From NCBI GenBank assembly GCA_947306025.1, contig CAMZFJ010000159.1, positions 1-5,501 on the forward strand: a stretch of 5,501 nucleotides of DNA, written 5' to 3'. The DNA comes from an uncultured Fibrobacter sp. GTDB taxonomy: Bacteria > Fibrobacterota > Fibrobacteria > Fibrobacterales > Fibrobacteraceae. Of the stretch, positions 1 to 5,501 are shown piece after piece; the first letter of the stretch is position 1; each line of letters opens with the position of its first letter. Position numbers and translations under genes: made by a program. The notes below the pieces were generated by a model. That model ran no database searches and had not been told where the DNA came from. It saw nothing but the letters and a program-made list of their open reading frames with translations.

Positions 1-473
1 ATCGCAAGTTCGCTGTTGGCGTACCCGAGCTGTTCCATACTGAACAAGCGCGGCAACAAAACGCAATAGCTGTTTTCAATCACACCGCACGGGCGCGTGT
101 TGAATGCACTGCCGGCGAGGTATGCTTTCATGCCGTGACTGCGCATATACGGAATCACGTTTCTCAAATTGTTTGCGATGCCGTTTGTCTCGTCCAGGTT
201 GTCCGAGTAAAACAGAATGCGAACATCGTCCGGGGCTCTACGTTTGCGTTCTTTTTTCAAGTAAAAGCGTAATTTCAAGAGCTTCGGCAAATTGACAATG
301 GGTGTGAAAAATACTAGCGGCGGGATCCAGCAAGTGCGGATGTTTCCAGGCGGTTTATGGTTAAACGCAAACATCTTGCGGAAGGTGCTTGTGACCTTAC
401 GTCCAAAAATGGCAGGGCGAGAATCGAGCTTGTCGCTAGCCTTGAGCTTTGTTGAATTTGACGCAGTCGTCAT
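1..473 (-). CDS. Glycosyltransferase, GT4/group 1-like, N-terminal part (runs off left edge)
   Basis: A minus-strand frame is open from an ATG at 471-473 to the window edge, giving 157 codons with no stop. The start is chosen because AAAGGAG lies six bases upstream. Residues about 84-120 read VRILFYSDNLDETNGIANN followed by a helix and a second strand ending in AYLAG. This matches the first beta-strand and the glycine-containing 'D...NG(V/I)A' loop of GT-B glycosyltransferases of family 4, which transfer sugars from nucleotide donors to lipids or polysaccharides. Before it lies an unusual stretch of about 83 residues: basic and polar to about 47, then a hydrophobic segment (about 48-62, WIPPLVFFTPIV) and a basic patch (KLRFYLKKERKRR). 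This could bind the membrane surface. The gene overlaps hisA by 38 bases in another frame, so the two are probably co-translated. The donor-binding C-terminal domain is outside the window, so donor, acceptor and exact family are unknown. Confidence 0.72.
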   Translation of the reverse strand, partial: MTTASNSTKLKASDKLDSRPAIFGRKVTSTFRKMFAFNHKPPGNIRTCWIPPLVFFTPIVNLPKLLKLRFYLKKERKRRAPDDVRILFYSDNLDETNGIANNLRNVIPYMRSHGMKAYLAGSAFNTRPCGVIENSYCVLLPRLFSMEQLGYANSELA

Positions 474-1218
474 ACTTCACTCCTTTGCCACCGAACAAGT
501 CTAATGCACTACCTATAGTGAGGTCTATCTTTCCGTTCGAAATTTCCTTGCAGTGCTTCAAGTCTTCGAGCGATTTTGCGCCACCGGCGTACGTTACCGG
601 AATCGGGCTGTTTTCGGCGAGGAACCGAATCAAATCGTCATCCATGCCTTGCTGTTTGCCTTCCACATCTGCTGCGTGAACCAAAAATTCATCGCAACTC
701 TTGGCGAGGTCTTCAAGCGTTTCCTTGGTAATTTCAATATCGATAATCGTCTGCCAACGGTTCGTCGCAATTTTCCATTGCGGTTTTCCGTCAACAATTC
801 CCGTGCGCTTGCAACTCAAGTCGAGAATCAAATGTTCCTTACCCACAGTGCGCACGAGTTCTGCCAAACGTTCACGGTCGAGCTTGCCATCGGGGAATAT
901 CCAGCTTGTGACAATCACATGCGAAGCGCCTGCCTGGATGTACTCCATCGCGTTCTGGGCGTTAATCCCGCCACCGACTTGGAGCCCTCCTGGATACGCC
1001 GAAAGCGCGTCCTTTGCCGCGCTCTCGTTTCCCTTGCCGAGCATAATCACATGCCCGCCTTTTATACCATCTTTCTTGTAGAGTTCTGCAAACCAAGATG
1101 ATGAACGGTCTGTTTCAAAATTCGTCTTGAGCCCAGTTCCGCTATCGGAGAGCGAACTGCCGACGATTTGTTTTACCTTGCCATCGTGCAGGTCAATACA
1201 CGGTCTAAACTTCGTCAT
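436..1218 (-). CDS. hisA: Eukaryotic-type HisA: ProFAR isomerase, EC 5.3.1.16
   Basis: This 260-residue (beta/alpha)8-barrel enzyme should convert ProFAR to PRFAR, the fourth step of histidine synthesis, in the cytoplasm. It follows yeast His6 closely from end to end: an N-terminal CIDLHDGKVKQIVG with presumed catalytic base D9, QVGGGIN phosphate loop at 80-86, VIVTSW at 101-106, DLSCK at 133-137, WQT at 155-157, LVHAADVEG at 179-187 with presumed catalytic acid D184, YAGGAKS phosphate loop at 210-216, GSALDLFGG at 236-244, and a C-terminus ending in KAQG (yeast ends in KQG). The usual bacterial HisA has a different second-half signature. Length is normal for the eukaryotic type. The ATG shares its A with the TAA of the preceding gene (TAATG), with AAGGA just upstream, so translational coupling is likely. 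It sits outside any visible histidine operon. Family is certain; the bacterial origin of the gene is the open question. Confidence 0.95.
   Translation of the reverse strand: MTKFRPCIDLHDGKVKQIVGSSLSDSGTGLKTNFETDRSSSWFAELYKKDGIKGGHVIMLGKGNESAAKDALSAYPGGLQVGGGINAQNAMEYIQAGASHVIVTSWIFPDGKLDRERLAELVRTVGKEHLILDLSCKRTGIVDGKPQWKIATNRWQTIIDIEITKETLEDLAKSCDEFLVHAADVEGKQQGMDDDLIRFLAENSPIPVTYAGGAKSLEDLKHCKEISNGKIDLTIGSALDLFGGKGVKYDDCVKFNKAQG
480..486 (-). promoter_or_regulatory. Shine-Dalgarno site of the glycosyltransferase gene, inside hisA
   Basis: The minus strand reads AAAGGAG, then six bases (TGAAGT), then ATG at 473. This near-perfect ribosome binding site lies within the hisA codons for Gly-Lys-Gly-Val close to the hisA 3' end. 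It fixes the glycosyltransferase start and explains why that gene begins before hisA ends. Confidence 0.75.
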
Positions 1219-2267
1219 TAGTCCTTGACCCCTGTGATTGCCCAGTCAATATTCTTGCCGAGACCGTTCTGGCTTCTGCCGCGGTAGAACAGCACTTCGC
1301 CACCGGCTGCAATCTTCATGGCCTTCTTTGCAAACCAGCCGTCGATCTTGTCGAGAAGCGATGCTTTCTGCAAAACCTTGTTCACGGGGAACACCATAGC
1401 TGGGACGCCGTTCTTCCATTCAAATGCTAAAGTCGTTTTCGGGAATTTCTTGCCGTTGTAATCGGCTCCGCCTTCCTTGACCTTTGTCGGGATGGCGACC
1501 TTCATGCCCTGCGGACCGTTGTACAAGGCGTAACCCATGAGTTGACCATCAGTTGTGAGCGTAATGCGGCCGGCATGCATCGGCGACTTGTCGTTCGTGC
1601 TGAAGTTTATGGTGCGGGCTGCAATGTCTGTGGCCTGTGCGGTTTGCCAGGTCTGGTCCATATAGGCGTAACCCTTGACTGTTAAAGTATCTTCGTTGTA
1701 GGCAATTTTACCCGTCACGCGGCCATACGGAATGTGAATGTACTGAGCAAATTTTTCCTTGCCGAAAGTCCAAATGCCGTTTCCGGGAACCATGCCTGCT
1801 ACAGCGCTTTCGAAAGTCACGTCAAGGAGGAACTTTCCACCCTTATCGGCGCTATAGAGCACGCGATGGCCTTTGCCCGGCTTGTTTTGGAGCATGTATT
1901 CGCCCTTGATGTCAATCGTAGCCTTTTCCTTGGTTGCTACAAGACGTTCAGGCGGGTATTGGCGCCCGACTGCGTAAGATTTACCTTTGAAGTTCCAGAA
2001 GCTCAAATCGCAGCCGATTTTACGGCCTGATCCTGGTACGTGCAGTACGGAATAGTTCACGAAGGCGCGGGTTCCGTTGTCGAATACGAACTGGTAGCTC
2101 CATGTTTCGTTAAATTCTTTGGTAATTGCCTTGTGCGGCATAAAGTCCGTAACGGTCAAGGCGCGATCGGCACCGGTCGGTGCAGCGACATCTGCTGCGT
2201 GAGTTGTTGCTGAAAAAGCAAGCAGGGCGCAAATCGTGAATGCAAAATTTTTTATTTGTAATCTCAT
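1218..2267 (-). CDS. Exported CrtC/AttH/Svf1-like lipocalin-type protein
   Basis: This 349-residue protein begins with a clear signal peptide: basic MRLQIK, a hydrophobic core (about 8-20) and a probable cleavage site after THA at 22-24. There is no Cys after the core, so it is not an obvious lipoprotein. The mature part is rich in beta-strand patterns. WSYQFVFDNGTRAFVNYSV (56-74) resembles the first strands of the CrtC/AttH/Svf1 fold, and GYAYMDQTW (199-207) sits where that group has its conserved GxGYxDxxW-like segment in the second lipocalin half. The C-terminal part has ALYNGPQG (247-254), AFEWKNG (281-287) and GGEVLFYRGRS (322-332). Members include a carotenoid hydratase and proteins of unknown role that bind lipophilic ligands, so the substrate cannot be told. 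It heads a likely operon with hisA and a glycosyltransferase. No Shine-Dalgarno precedes the ATG: the five bases before it follow a terminator T-tract. The signal peptide nevertheless supports this start. Confidence 0.6.
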   Translation of the reverse strand: MRLQIKNFAFTICALLAFSATTHAADVAAPTGADRALTVTDFMPHKAITKEFNETWSYQFVFDNGTRAFVNYSVLHVPGSGRKIGCDLSFWNFKGKSYAVGRQYPPERLVATKEKATIDIKGEYMLQNKPGKGHRVLYSADKGGKFLLDVTFESAVAGMVPGNGIWTFGKEKFAQYIHIPYGRVTGKIAYNEDTLTVKGYAYMDQTWQTAQATDIAARTINFSTNDKSPMHAGRITLTTDGQLMGYALYNGPQGMKVAIPTKVKEGGADYNGKKFPKTTLAFEWKNGVPAMVFPVNKVLQKASLLDKIDGWFAKKAMKIAAGGEVLFYRGRSQNGLGKNIDWAITGVKD

Positions 2268-2368
2268 ACTCGGAAAAATAAAAAAAAGCAGCTCGTGTGG
2301 AACTGCTTTGTATCAAATTTTCGCTGAACGGCGATTATTATGGATGAATCGCAAGTAAGGGGTTTGAA
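2268..2368. other. Intergenic region between the two minus-strand units
   Basis: This is the only real gap between genes in the window (101 bases). It contains the terminator at 2274-2309. Upstream of that, the minus strand has an AT-rich CATAATAAT (about 2334-2342) that resembles a -10 element, but no -35-like hexamer lies 16-18 bases before it. A TTGATA (about 2311-2316) lacks a partner -10. No promoter can be called with confidence. Confidence 0.6.
2274..2309 (-). terminator. Intrinsic terminator after the aro/SDR unit
   Basis: On the minus strand AAAGCAGTTC pairs with GAGCTGCTTT around a five-base loop (CACAC), a ten-pair stem with one G-U pair. An eight-T run (three of them in the stem), one A and five more Ts follow. 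The stem position that is G-U on the minus strand would be a C-A mismatch on the plus strand, and the plus-strand copy lacks a T-tract, so it works in the minus direction. It lies 60 bases after the SDR stop, suited to ending that unit, but its T-tract stops six bases short of the ATG at 2267. Confidence 0.82.
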
Positions 2369-3352
2369 TTACAGGCGCAAGTCGCGGCCCATGCCCATTT
2401 TCAGCTCTACACGGCGGCGAACGACCATCTCATTGAACAAATCCGAGAGGCAGTCTTCCATGCAAATCATGGGTTTCCAGCCGAGTGCCATAATCTTTGT
2501 GGGGTCGCCGATCAAAAGTGGAATATCGTTACTGCGGTCATAACCCGGGTCAAATCTAAAGTCTACGCTCACGCCAGAAATATCCACGAGCATTTCCACG
2601 AGTTCGCGGAATGTGTAGGACTTTCCGCAGCAAATGTTGAATGCTTCGCCCGATTCTGCTGTGTTCAAAATTTGGATGGCGGCGCGGGCAACGTCACGCA
2701 CGTCAACAACGTCGCGGCTCACATCGAGGCTTCCCGAGTAAATGACCGGTTCGGCTCCGTAATACTTTATCTTCACTAGCTGGTAGGCGATGGAAGGGAT
2801 TACAAAGCGGCGGCTGTGATGCGGACCTGTAAAGTGGAATGGACGAGCGAATACAACATGGAGCCCGTTTGCATTGCGGAACTGGTTCCCTAAAATTTCC
2901 ATGCAAGCCTTGGATGTGGCATACGGAGTCAGCGGGTTGGGTGGGTCCGTTTCCTTGTGTAAATAGGTCAGTTGCTGTTCTGTGCGGCCATAGATTTCGC
3001 TACTGCTCAGGAGCAAAACCTTTGCCCTGGGCACCACCTGGCGCACGGCTTCGAGGAGCGTCTGTGTGCCAAGCAAGTTGATATTGAGCGTTTCGTAGGG
3101 CTTCTTGTAGCTTAATCCTACAGAAGACTGGCTTGCCAAATGGTAAATATGCGTCGGGGAAACTTTTTGAATCATTTCCTGGACGTTTCTGAAATCCAAC
3201 AAGTCGCCGGTAAGGTACTGAACTCCTTCGACCTTTTGCCACGGTTGCGGAAGCTCGTCACTGAAACTGTATAGTTCATGATTGGTGCCGCTTAAGTTCG
3301 ATAAAATACTGAACCCAAGTGATCCCGTTCCTCCGGTAACCAAGATACTCAT
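2369..3352 (-). CDS. Extended-SDR sugar-nucleotide reductase, GDP-6-deoxy-D-mannose reductase-like
   Basis: This 327-residue extended short-chain dehydrogenase acts on a nucleotide sugar. It shows the Rossmann motif TGGTGSLG (6-13), an acidic DLLD (50-53), HLASQSSVG (71-79), the SSSEIYG strand with the active-site Ser (117-122 region), and the catalytic pair Y144/K148 in PYATSK. The C-terminal half, with RPFHFTGP (170-177), RDVVDVRDVARA (213-224), FNICCGKSYTFRELVEML (238-255), DIPLLIGDPTK (276-286) and GWKP (291-294), follows GDP-6-deoxy-D-mannose reductases (GDP-rhamnose synthesis) better than GDP-mannose dehydratases; the substrate is inferred. The ATG at 3350-3352 is chosen over a longer frame opening at 3553: the Rossmann fold starts directly there, GAGG lies six bases upstream, and the extra 67 codons would lie inside aroKB. 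It starts one base after the aroKB stop (TAGGATG) and is followed by a terminator, so it closes the aro unit. Confidence 0.85.
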   Translation of the reverse strand: MSILVTGGTGSLGFSILSNLSGTNHELYSFSDELPQPWQKVEGVQYLTGDLLDFRNVQEMIQKVSPTHIYHLASQSSVGLSYKKPYETLNINLLGTQTLLEAVRQVVPRAKVLLLSSSEIYGRTEQQLTYLHKETDPPNPLTPYATSKACMEILGNQFRNANGLHVVFARPFHFTGPHHSRRFVIPSIAYQLVKIKYYGAEPVIYSGSLDVSRDVVDVRDVARAAIQILNTAESGEAFNICCGKSYTFRELVEMLVDISGVSVDFRFDPGYDRSNDIPLLIGDPTKIMALGWKPMICMEDCLSDLFNEMVVRRRVELKMGMGRDLRL

Positions 3353-3353
3353 C

Positions 3354-4976
3354 CTAAACCTCACTTGCTTGGATGGCTTTCCAAGCGTTTGCAATAATTC
3401 CTTTATCAATATTACAAACTTTTTCGACTGTTCCGATCGTTGTAGGCAAAATATAAACACGAGTGCCCTTTTCTGCCTTCTTGTCGACGGCCATGGCTGC
3501 CCATGCTTCTTCGACATCCACGTTGAATGTCTTGGGGAATCCAAGGGCGTCAAGGAGGGCGTTCTGGCGTTTTTCTTCGGCTTCTGTGAGCTTTCCGAGG
3601 AGCACGGCGGCGCGTGCGGCGACTCTCATGCCCAAGGAAACTGCGATTCCGTGGCTGAAAAGTTCATAATGCGTGAGCTTTTCGATGGCATGCCCGAACG
3701 TGTGACCGTAATTCAGGATGGCGCGGAGGCCTGCTTCTTTCTCGTCGATGCCGACCACTTCGGCCTTGATTTGGCAACTGCGGAAAATCATGTGCTTTAG
3801 CACATCGTAATCGTGAGCCTTGATTTTTTCCACATTGTTTTCAAGGTACTTGAAAAATTCTTCGTCGTAAATCACGCCGTACTTGACGATTTCGGCAAGA
3901 CCAGCGAGGTATTCGGTCGGGGGGAGGGTAGAGAGTACAGCAATGTCGCAAACGACCGCCTTGGGCTGGTAGAATGCGCCAATCATGTTCTTGCCTTCGG
4001 CGTGGTTCACGGCGACCTTGCCACCCACGGAACTATCGACCATCGACAAAAGCGTTGTCGGGAACTGTACAAACGGAATGCCGCGCTGGTAAGTGGCGGC
4101 GCCAAAGCCTGCCATGTCGCCAACAACGCCACCGCTAAACTGCAAAAGGCAGCTCTTGCGGGTGTAACCGCGGTGCAGCATAAAACTGTAGAGCTGGTTC
4201 AAGTTGTGGAGCGTCTTGTGGCCTTCGCCTGCCTGGAACTTGAAAATAGGGCAACGGCCTGCCTGACCGCGGAGTTCCGAAAGCTTGATGCTCTGTTCCT
4301 TGGCGATGGTGGTGTCGGTGCAAATCAAGAATTCATAAGTCGGCGAAAGGCGTAAGCCTTCGAGCATAATGGCGGCATCCGGTACAATGTTCTTGCCGAT
4401 GAAAATCGGGTAGCGGCCACCTTCGCTCGGGTGCACGTCCAATGCATGGCTTTCCCAGAACTTGAGCATGTGCATAATGCGTTCCGTGACATGCGTTTCG
4501 GAATAGTCGTTCGAACTTTCGACGCTAAAGTCGGCGTTGGCGTAATTCTTTTCGCGTTCCTTGAGCATGACCTTGATTTTTTCAAGGCGTTCTTCGTCCG
4601 TGAGGTTTGCAAGGAGCGGGCGCGTGTTCTTACGGCCGATGCGTTCCGAAAGCACTTCGGGCTTTGCCCACAGGCGGATAATCGTTCCGTTTTCGCGGAT
4701 GACTTTCAAGTTTTCGGCTTGCGTGAGGGCTCCACCGCCAAGAGAAACGACAAGGGGCTTTTCGCTCTTTGCAATTTCGGCGATCACATCGCGTTCCATC
4801 TTGCGGAAAGCGGCTTCGCCATCTTGCTCAAAAATTTCGTTAATTGATTTTCCGGCACGTTCTACAATAACGTTGTCTGTATCGACAAACGGGCGTCCGA
4901 GGCGGTCTGCGAGGGCGCGACCCGTGCGGCTCTTGCCGCTGGCCATAAATCCTGTAAAGTAGAGATGCTTCTTCAT
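3354..4976 (-). CDS. aroKB: Bifunctional shikimate kinase / 3-dehydroquinate synthase (AroK-AroB fusion)
   Basis: This 540-residue fusion carries two shikimate-pathway enzymes. Residues 1 to about 170 are shikimate kinase (EC 2.7.1.71), with Walker A GFMASGKS (9-16), shikimate-binding D32/D34 in VDTD, R58 in FRKMER, GGG at 80-82, lid arginine R119 in NTRPLL, and the C-terminal REKNYANAD (141-149). Residues about 180-540 are 3-dehydroquinate synthase (EC 4.2.3.4), with GEGHKTL (250-256), SGGVVGDMAGF (281-291), FPTTLLSMVDSSVGGK (305-320), KNMIGAFYQP (329-338), zinc ligands predicted as E362 (LAEIVKYG), H425 (NYGHTFGH) and H442, and DKK at 498-500. All key residues of both halves are present, so both activities are expected. 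One oddity is Ile at 444, where most enzymes have Glu (HGEAV). Each domain has normal length with a short linker. AroKB fusions are known, for example in Thermotoga. The ATG follows the aroE stop by one base (TAATATG), with AGGG five bases upstream. Confidence 0.95.
   Translation of the reverse strand: MKKHLYFTGFMASGKSRTGRALADRLGRPFVDTDNVIVERAGKSINEIFEQDGEAAFRKMERDVIAEIAKSEKPLVVSLGGGALTQAENLKVIRENGTIIRLWAKPEVLSERIGRKNTRPLLANLTDEERLEKIKVMLKEREKNYANADFSVESSNDYSETHVTERIMHMLKFWESHALDVHPSEGGRYPIFIGKNIVPDAAIMLEGLRLSPTYEFLICTDTTIAKEQSIKLSELRGQAGRCPIFKFQAGEGHKTLHNLNQLYSFMLHRGYTRKSCLLQFSGGVVGDMAGFGAATYQRGIPFVQFPTTLLSMVDSSVGGKVAVNHAEGKNMIGAFYQPKAVVCDIAVLSTLPPTEYLAGLAEIVKYGVIYDEEFFKYLENNVEKIKAHDYDVLKHMIFRSCQIKAEVVGIDEKEAGLRAILNYGHTFGHAIEKLTHYELFSHGIAVSLGMRVAARAAVLLGKLTEAEEKRQNALLDALGFPKTFNVDVEEAWAAMAVDKKAEKGTRVYILPTTIGTVEKVCNIDKGIIANAWKAIQASEV
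3359..3364 (-). promoter_or_regulatory. Shine-Dalgarno site of the SDR gene
   Basis: The minus strand reads GTGAGG, then six bases (TTTAGG), then ATG at 3352. It lies in the last codons of aroKB. This decides between the short start at 3352 and the longer in-frame start at 3553. Confidence 0.6.
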
Positions 4977-4977
4977 A

Positions 4978-5501
4978 TTAGCCCTGCATTCCTTTGCGCA
5001 TAATCGCAGTAAGTTCTTCGTTTGTTTTGTTTTCGGTTTCCTTCGGGAACCATTTTTTAAAGCTTTCGAGCCCCTGGTGGACTAGCATACCTTCGCCTGT
5101 GACGACCTTGCAGCCCTTAGCTTCTGCCATTTGCAAAAGCTTGGTGTGAGGTGGTGTGTAGACAATGTCGCACACGACTTGGCCTTTGTGGAGGCAATCG
5201 CTAGTAAGCGGAGATTCGTCAATGTTTGGGCTCATGCCGACCGAGGTGGCGTTGATGATGATGTCGAAATTGGCGGATATACTTGCAAAGTCGGCAAAAG
5301 TGGCAACTTGGACAGGCGTCGATTTATTTGCAAATGCTTGGTTTAAACTATCGGCAAGTGCTTGGCCTTTTTCCTGGGTGCGGCAGACTATGGTAAGATT
5401 ATTTTGCTGCTCGACGAGTGTATAGGCAATCGCCTTGGCGGCACCTCCGTTTCCGAGCAATGCAATTTTTTTGCTGGTCGGGTTCACTCCATTTTCTTCG
5501 A
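4978..5501 (-). CDS. aroE: Shikimate dehydrogenase, C-terminal part (cut by right edge)
   Basis: The frame is open to the window end and gives 173 residues of an enzyme that is usually about 270, so the N-terminal substrate-binding domain lies outside. AroE (EC 1.1.1.25) reduces 3-dehydroshikimate to shikimate with NADPH. Visible are the nucleotide loop LLGNGGAAKA, the CRT segment at the NADP-phosphate site (NRT in E. coli, so Asn is replaced by Cys while Arg and Thr stay), INATSVGM, a CDIVYTPPHTKLL loop and GEGMLVHQG with the Gln that contacts substrate. A GTG at 5485-5487 falls within the expected linker just before the NADP domain and is an internal Val, not the start. The stop is one base before the aroKB start, which makes aroE the upstream partner in one shikimate operon. 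Confidence 0.95.
   Translation of the reverse strand, partial: EENGVNPTSKKIALLGNGGAAKAIAYTLVEQQNNLTIVCRTQEKGQALADSLNQAFANKSTPVQVATFADFASISANFDIIINATSVGMSPNIDESPLTSDCLHKGQVVCDIVYTPPHTKLLQMAEAKGCKVVTGEGMLVHQGLESFKKWFPKETENKTNEELTAIMRKGMQG

Noticed and set aside
104..504. Two short plus-strand open frames (104-295 and 292-504).
   Set aside because: They lie opposite the glycosyltransferase frame and the hisA end, are Cys/Arg-rich or composition-biased, and match no family. The minus-strand frame has both a family motif and a ribosome site.
553..1101. A 182-codon plus-strand frame.
   Set aside because: It is antisense to hisA, which is certain. The translation shows no domain, and third-position constraint of the opposite gene commonly leaves such frames open.
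2285..2309. The hairpin as a plus-strand terminator.
   Set aside because: There is no T-tract on that side, one stem pair becomes C-A, and no plus-strand gene leads into it.
2110..2316. A 68-codon minus-strand frame across the start of the exported protein gene.
   Set aside because: It would read through the terminator hairpin, and it lies in another frame over a signal-peptide-bearing gene with no support of its own.
2311..2342. Possible promoter pieces on the minus strand (CATAATAAT; TTGATA).
   Set aside because: Neither has a partner element at 16-18 bases, so calling a promoter would be guesswork.
3353..3553. A 67-codon upstream extension of the SDR gene to an ATG at 3553.
   Set aside because: It would overlap 200 bases of aroKB, adds a non-conserved basic stretch before the Rossmann motif, and ignores the ribosome site just before 3352.
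3813..4847. Long plus-strand frames (3813-4355 and 4431-4847).
   Set aside because: Both are antisense to aroKB, with no recognisable protein family.
5485..5487. GTG as the start of aroE.
   Set aside because: The frame stays open upstream to the window edge, and the codon falls just before the NADP-binding domain, so the gene is cut by the window rather than short.

Overview
The window is a compact bacterial chromosome segment in which every supported gene reads on the minus strand (right to left). Nothing on the plus strand looks like a gene. Base composition is near balanced, genes abut or overlap by a few bases, and metabolic genes dominate. The combination of a fused shikimate kinase/dehydroquinate synthase, a eukaryotic-type HisA and exported proteins suggests a Gram-negative bacterium, possibly of the Fibrobacter/Bacteroidetes side of the tree. 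That placement is an inference from gene content only and is weak.

First transcription unit (5501 down to about 2274): the C-terminal part of aroE (shikimate dehydrogenase, cut by the window edge), then an aroK-aroB fusion starting one base after the aroE stop, then an NAD(P)-dependent sugar-nucleotide epimerase/reductase starting one base after the aroKB stop. A strong intrinsic terminator follows. AroE, AroK and AroB cover three shikimate-pathway steps (DHQ synthesis, dehydroshikimate reduction and shikimate phosphorylation). The SDR gene most resembles GDP-6-deoxy-D-mannose reductases and probably serves surface-sugar synthesis.

Second unit (2267 down to 1 and beyond): an exported CrtC/AttH/Svf1-like protein, a hisA whose start codon shares one base with the preceding stop, and a glycosyltransferase whose start lies inside the 3' end of hisA and which runs off the left edge. 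HisA is of the eukaryotic (yeast His6) type rather than the usual bacterial type. The terminator of the first unit ends only a few bases before the start codon of the second, which leaves the promoter arrangement unclear.

The only non-coding stretch of note is the 101 bases between 2268 and 2368. I saw no RNA genes, mobile elements, CRISPR arrays or long repeats, and no convincing new multi-gene system. The most notable items are the eukaryotic-type HisA and the terminator/start-codon arrangement.
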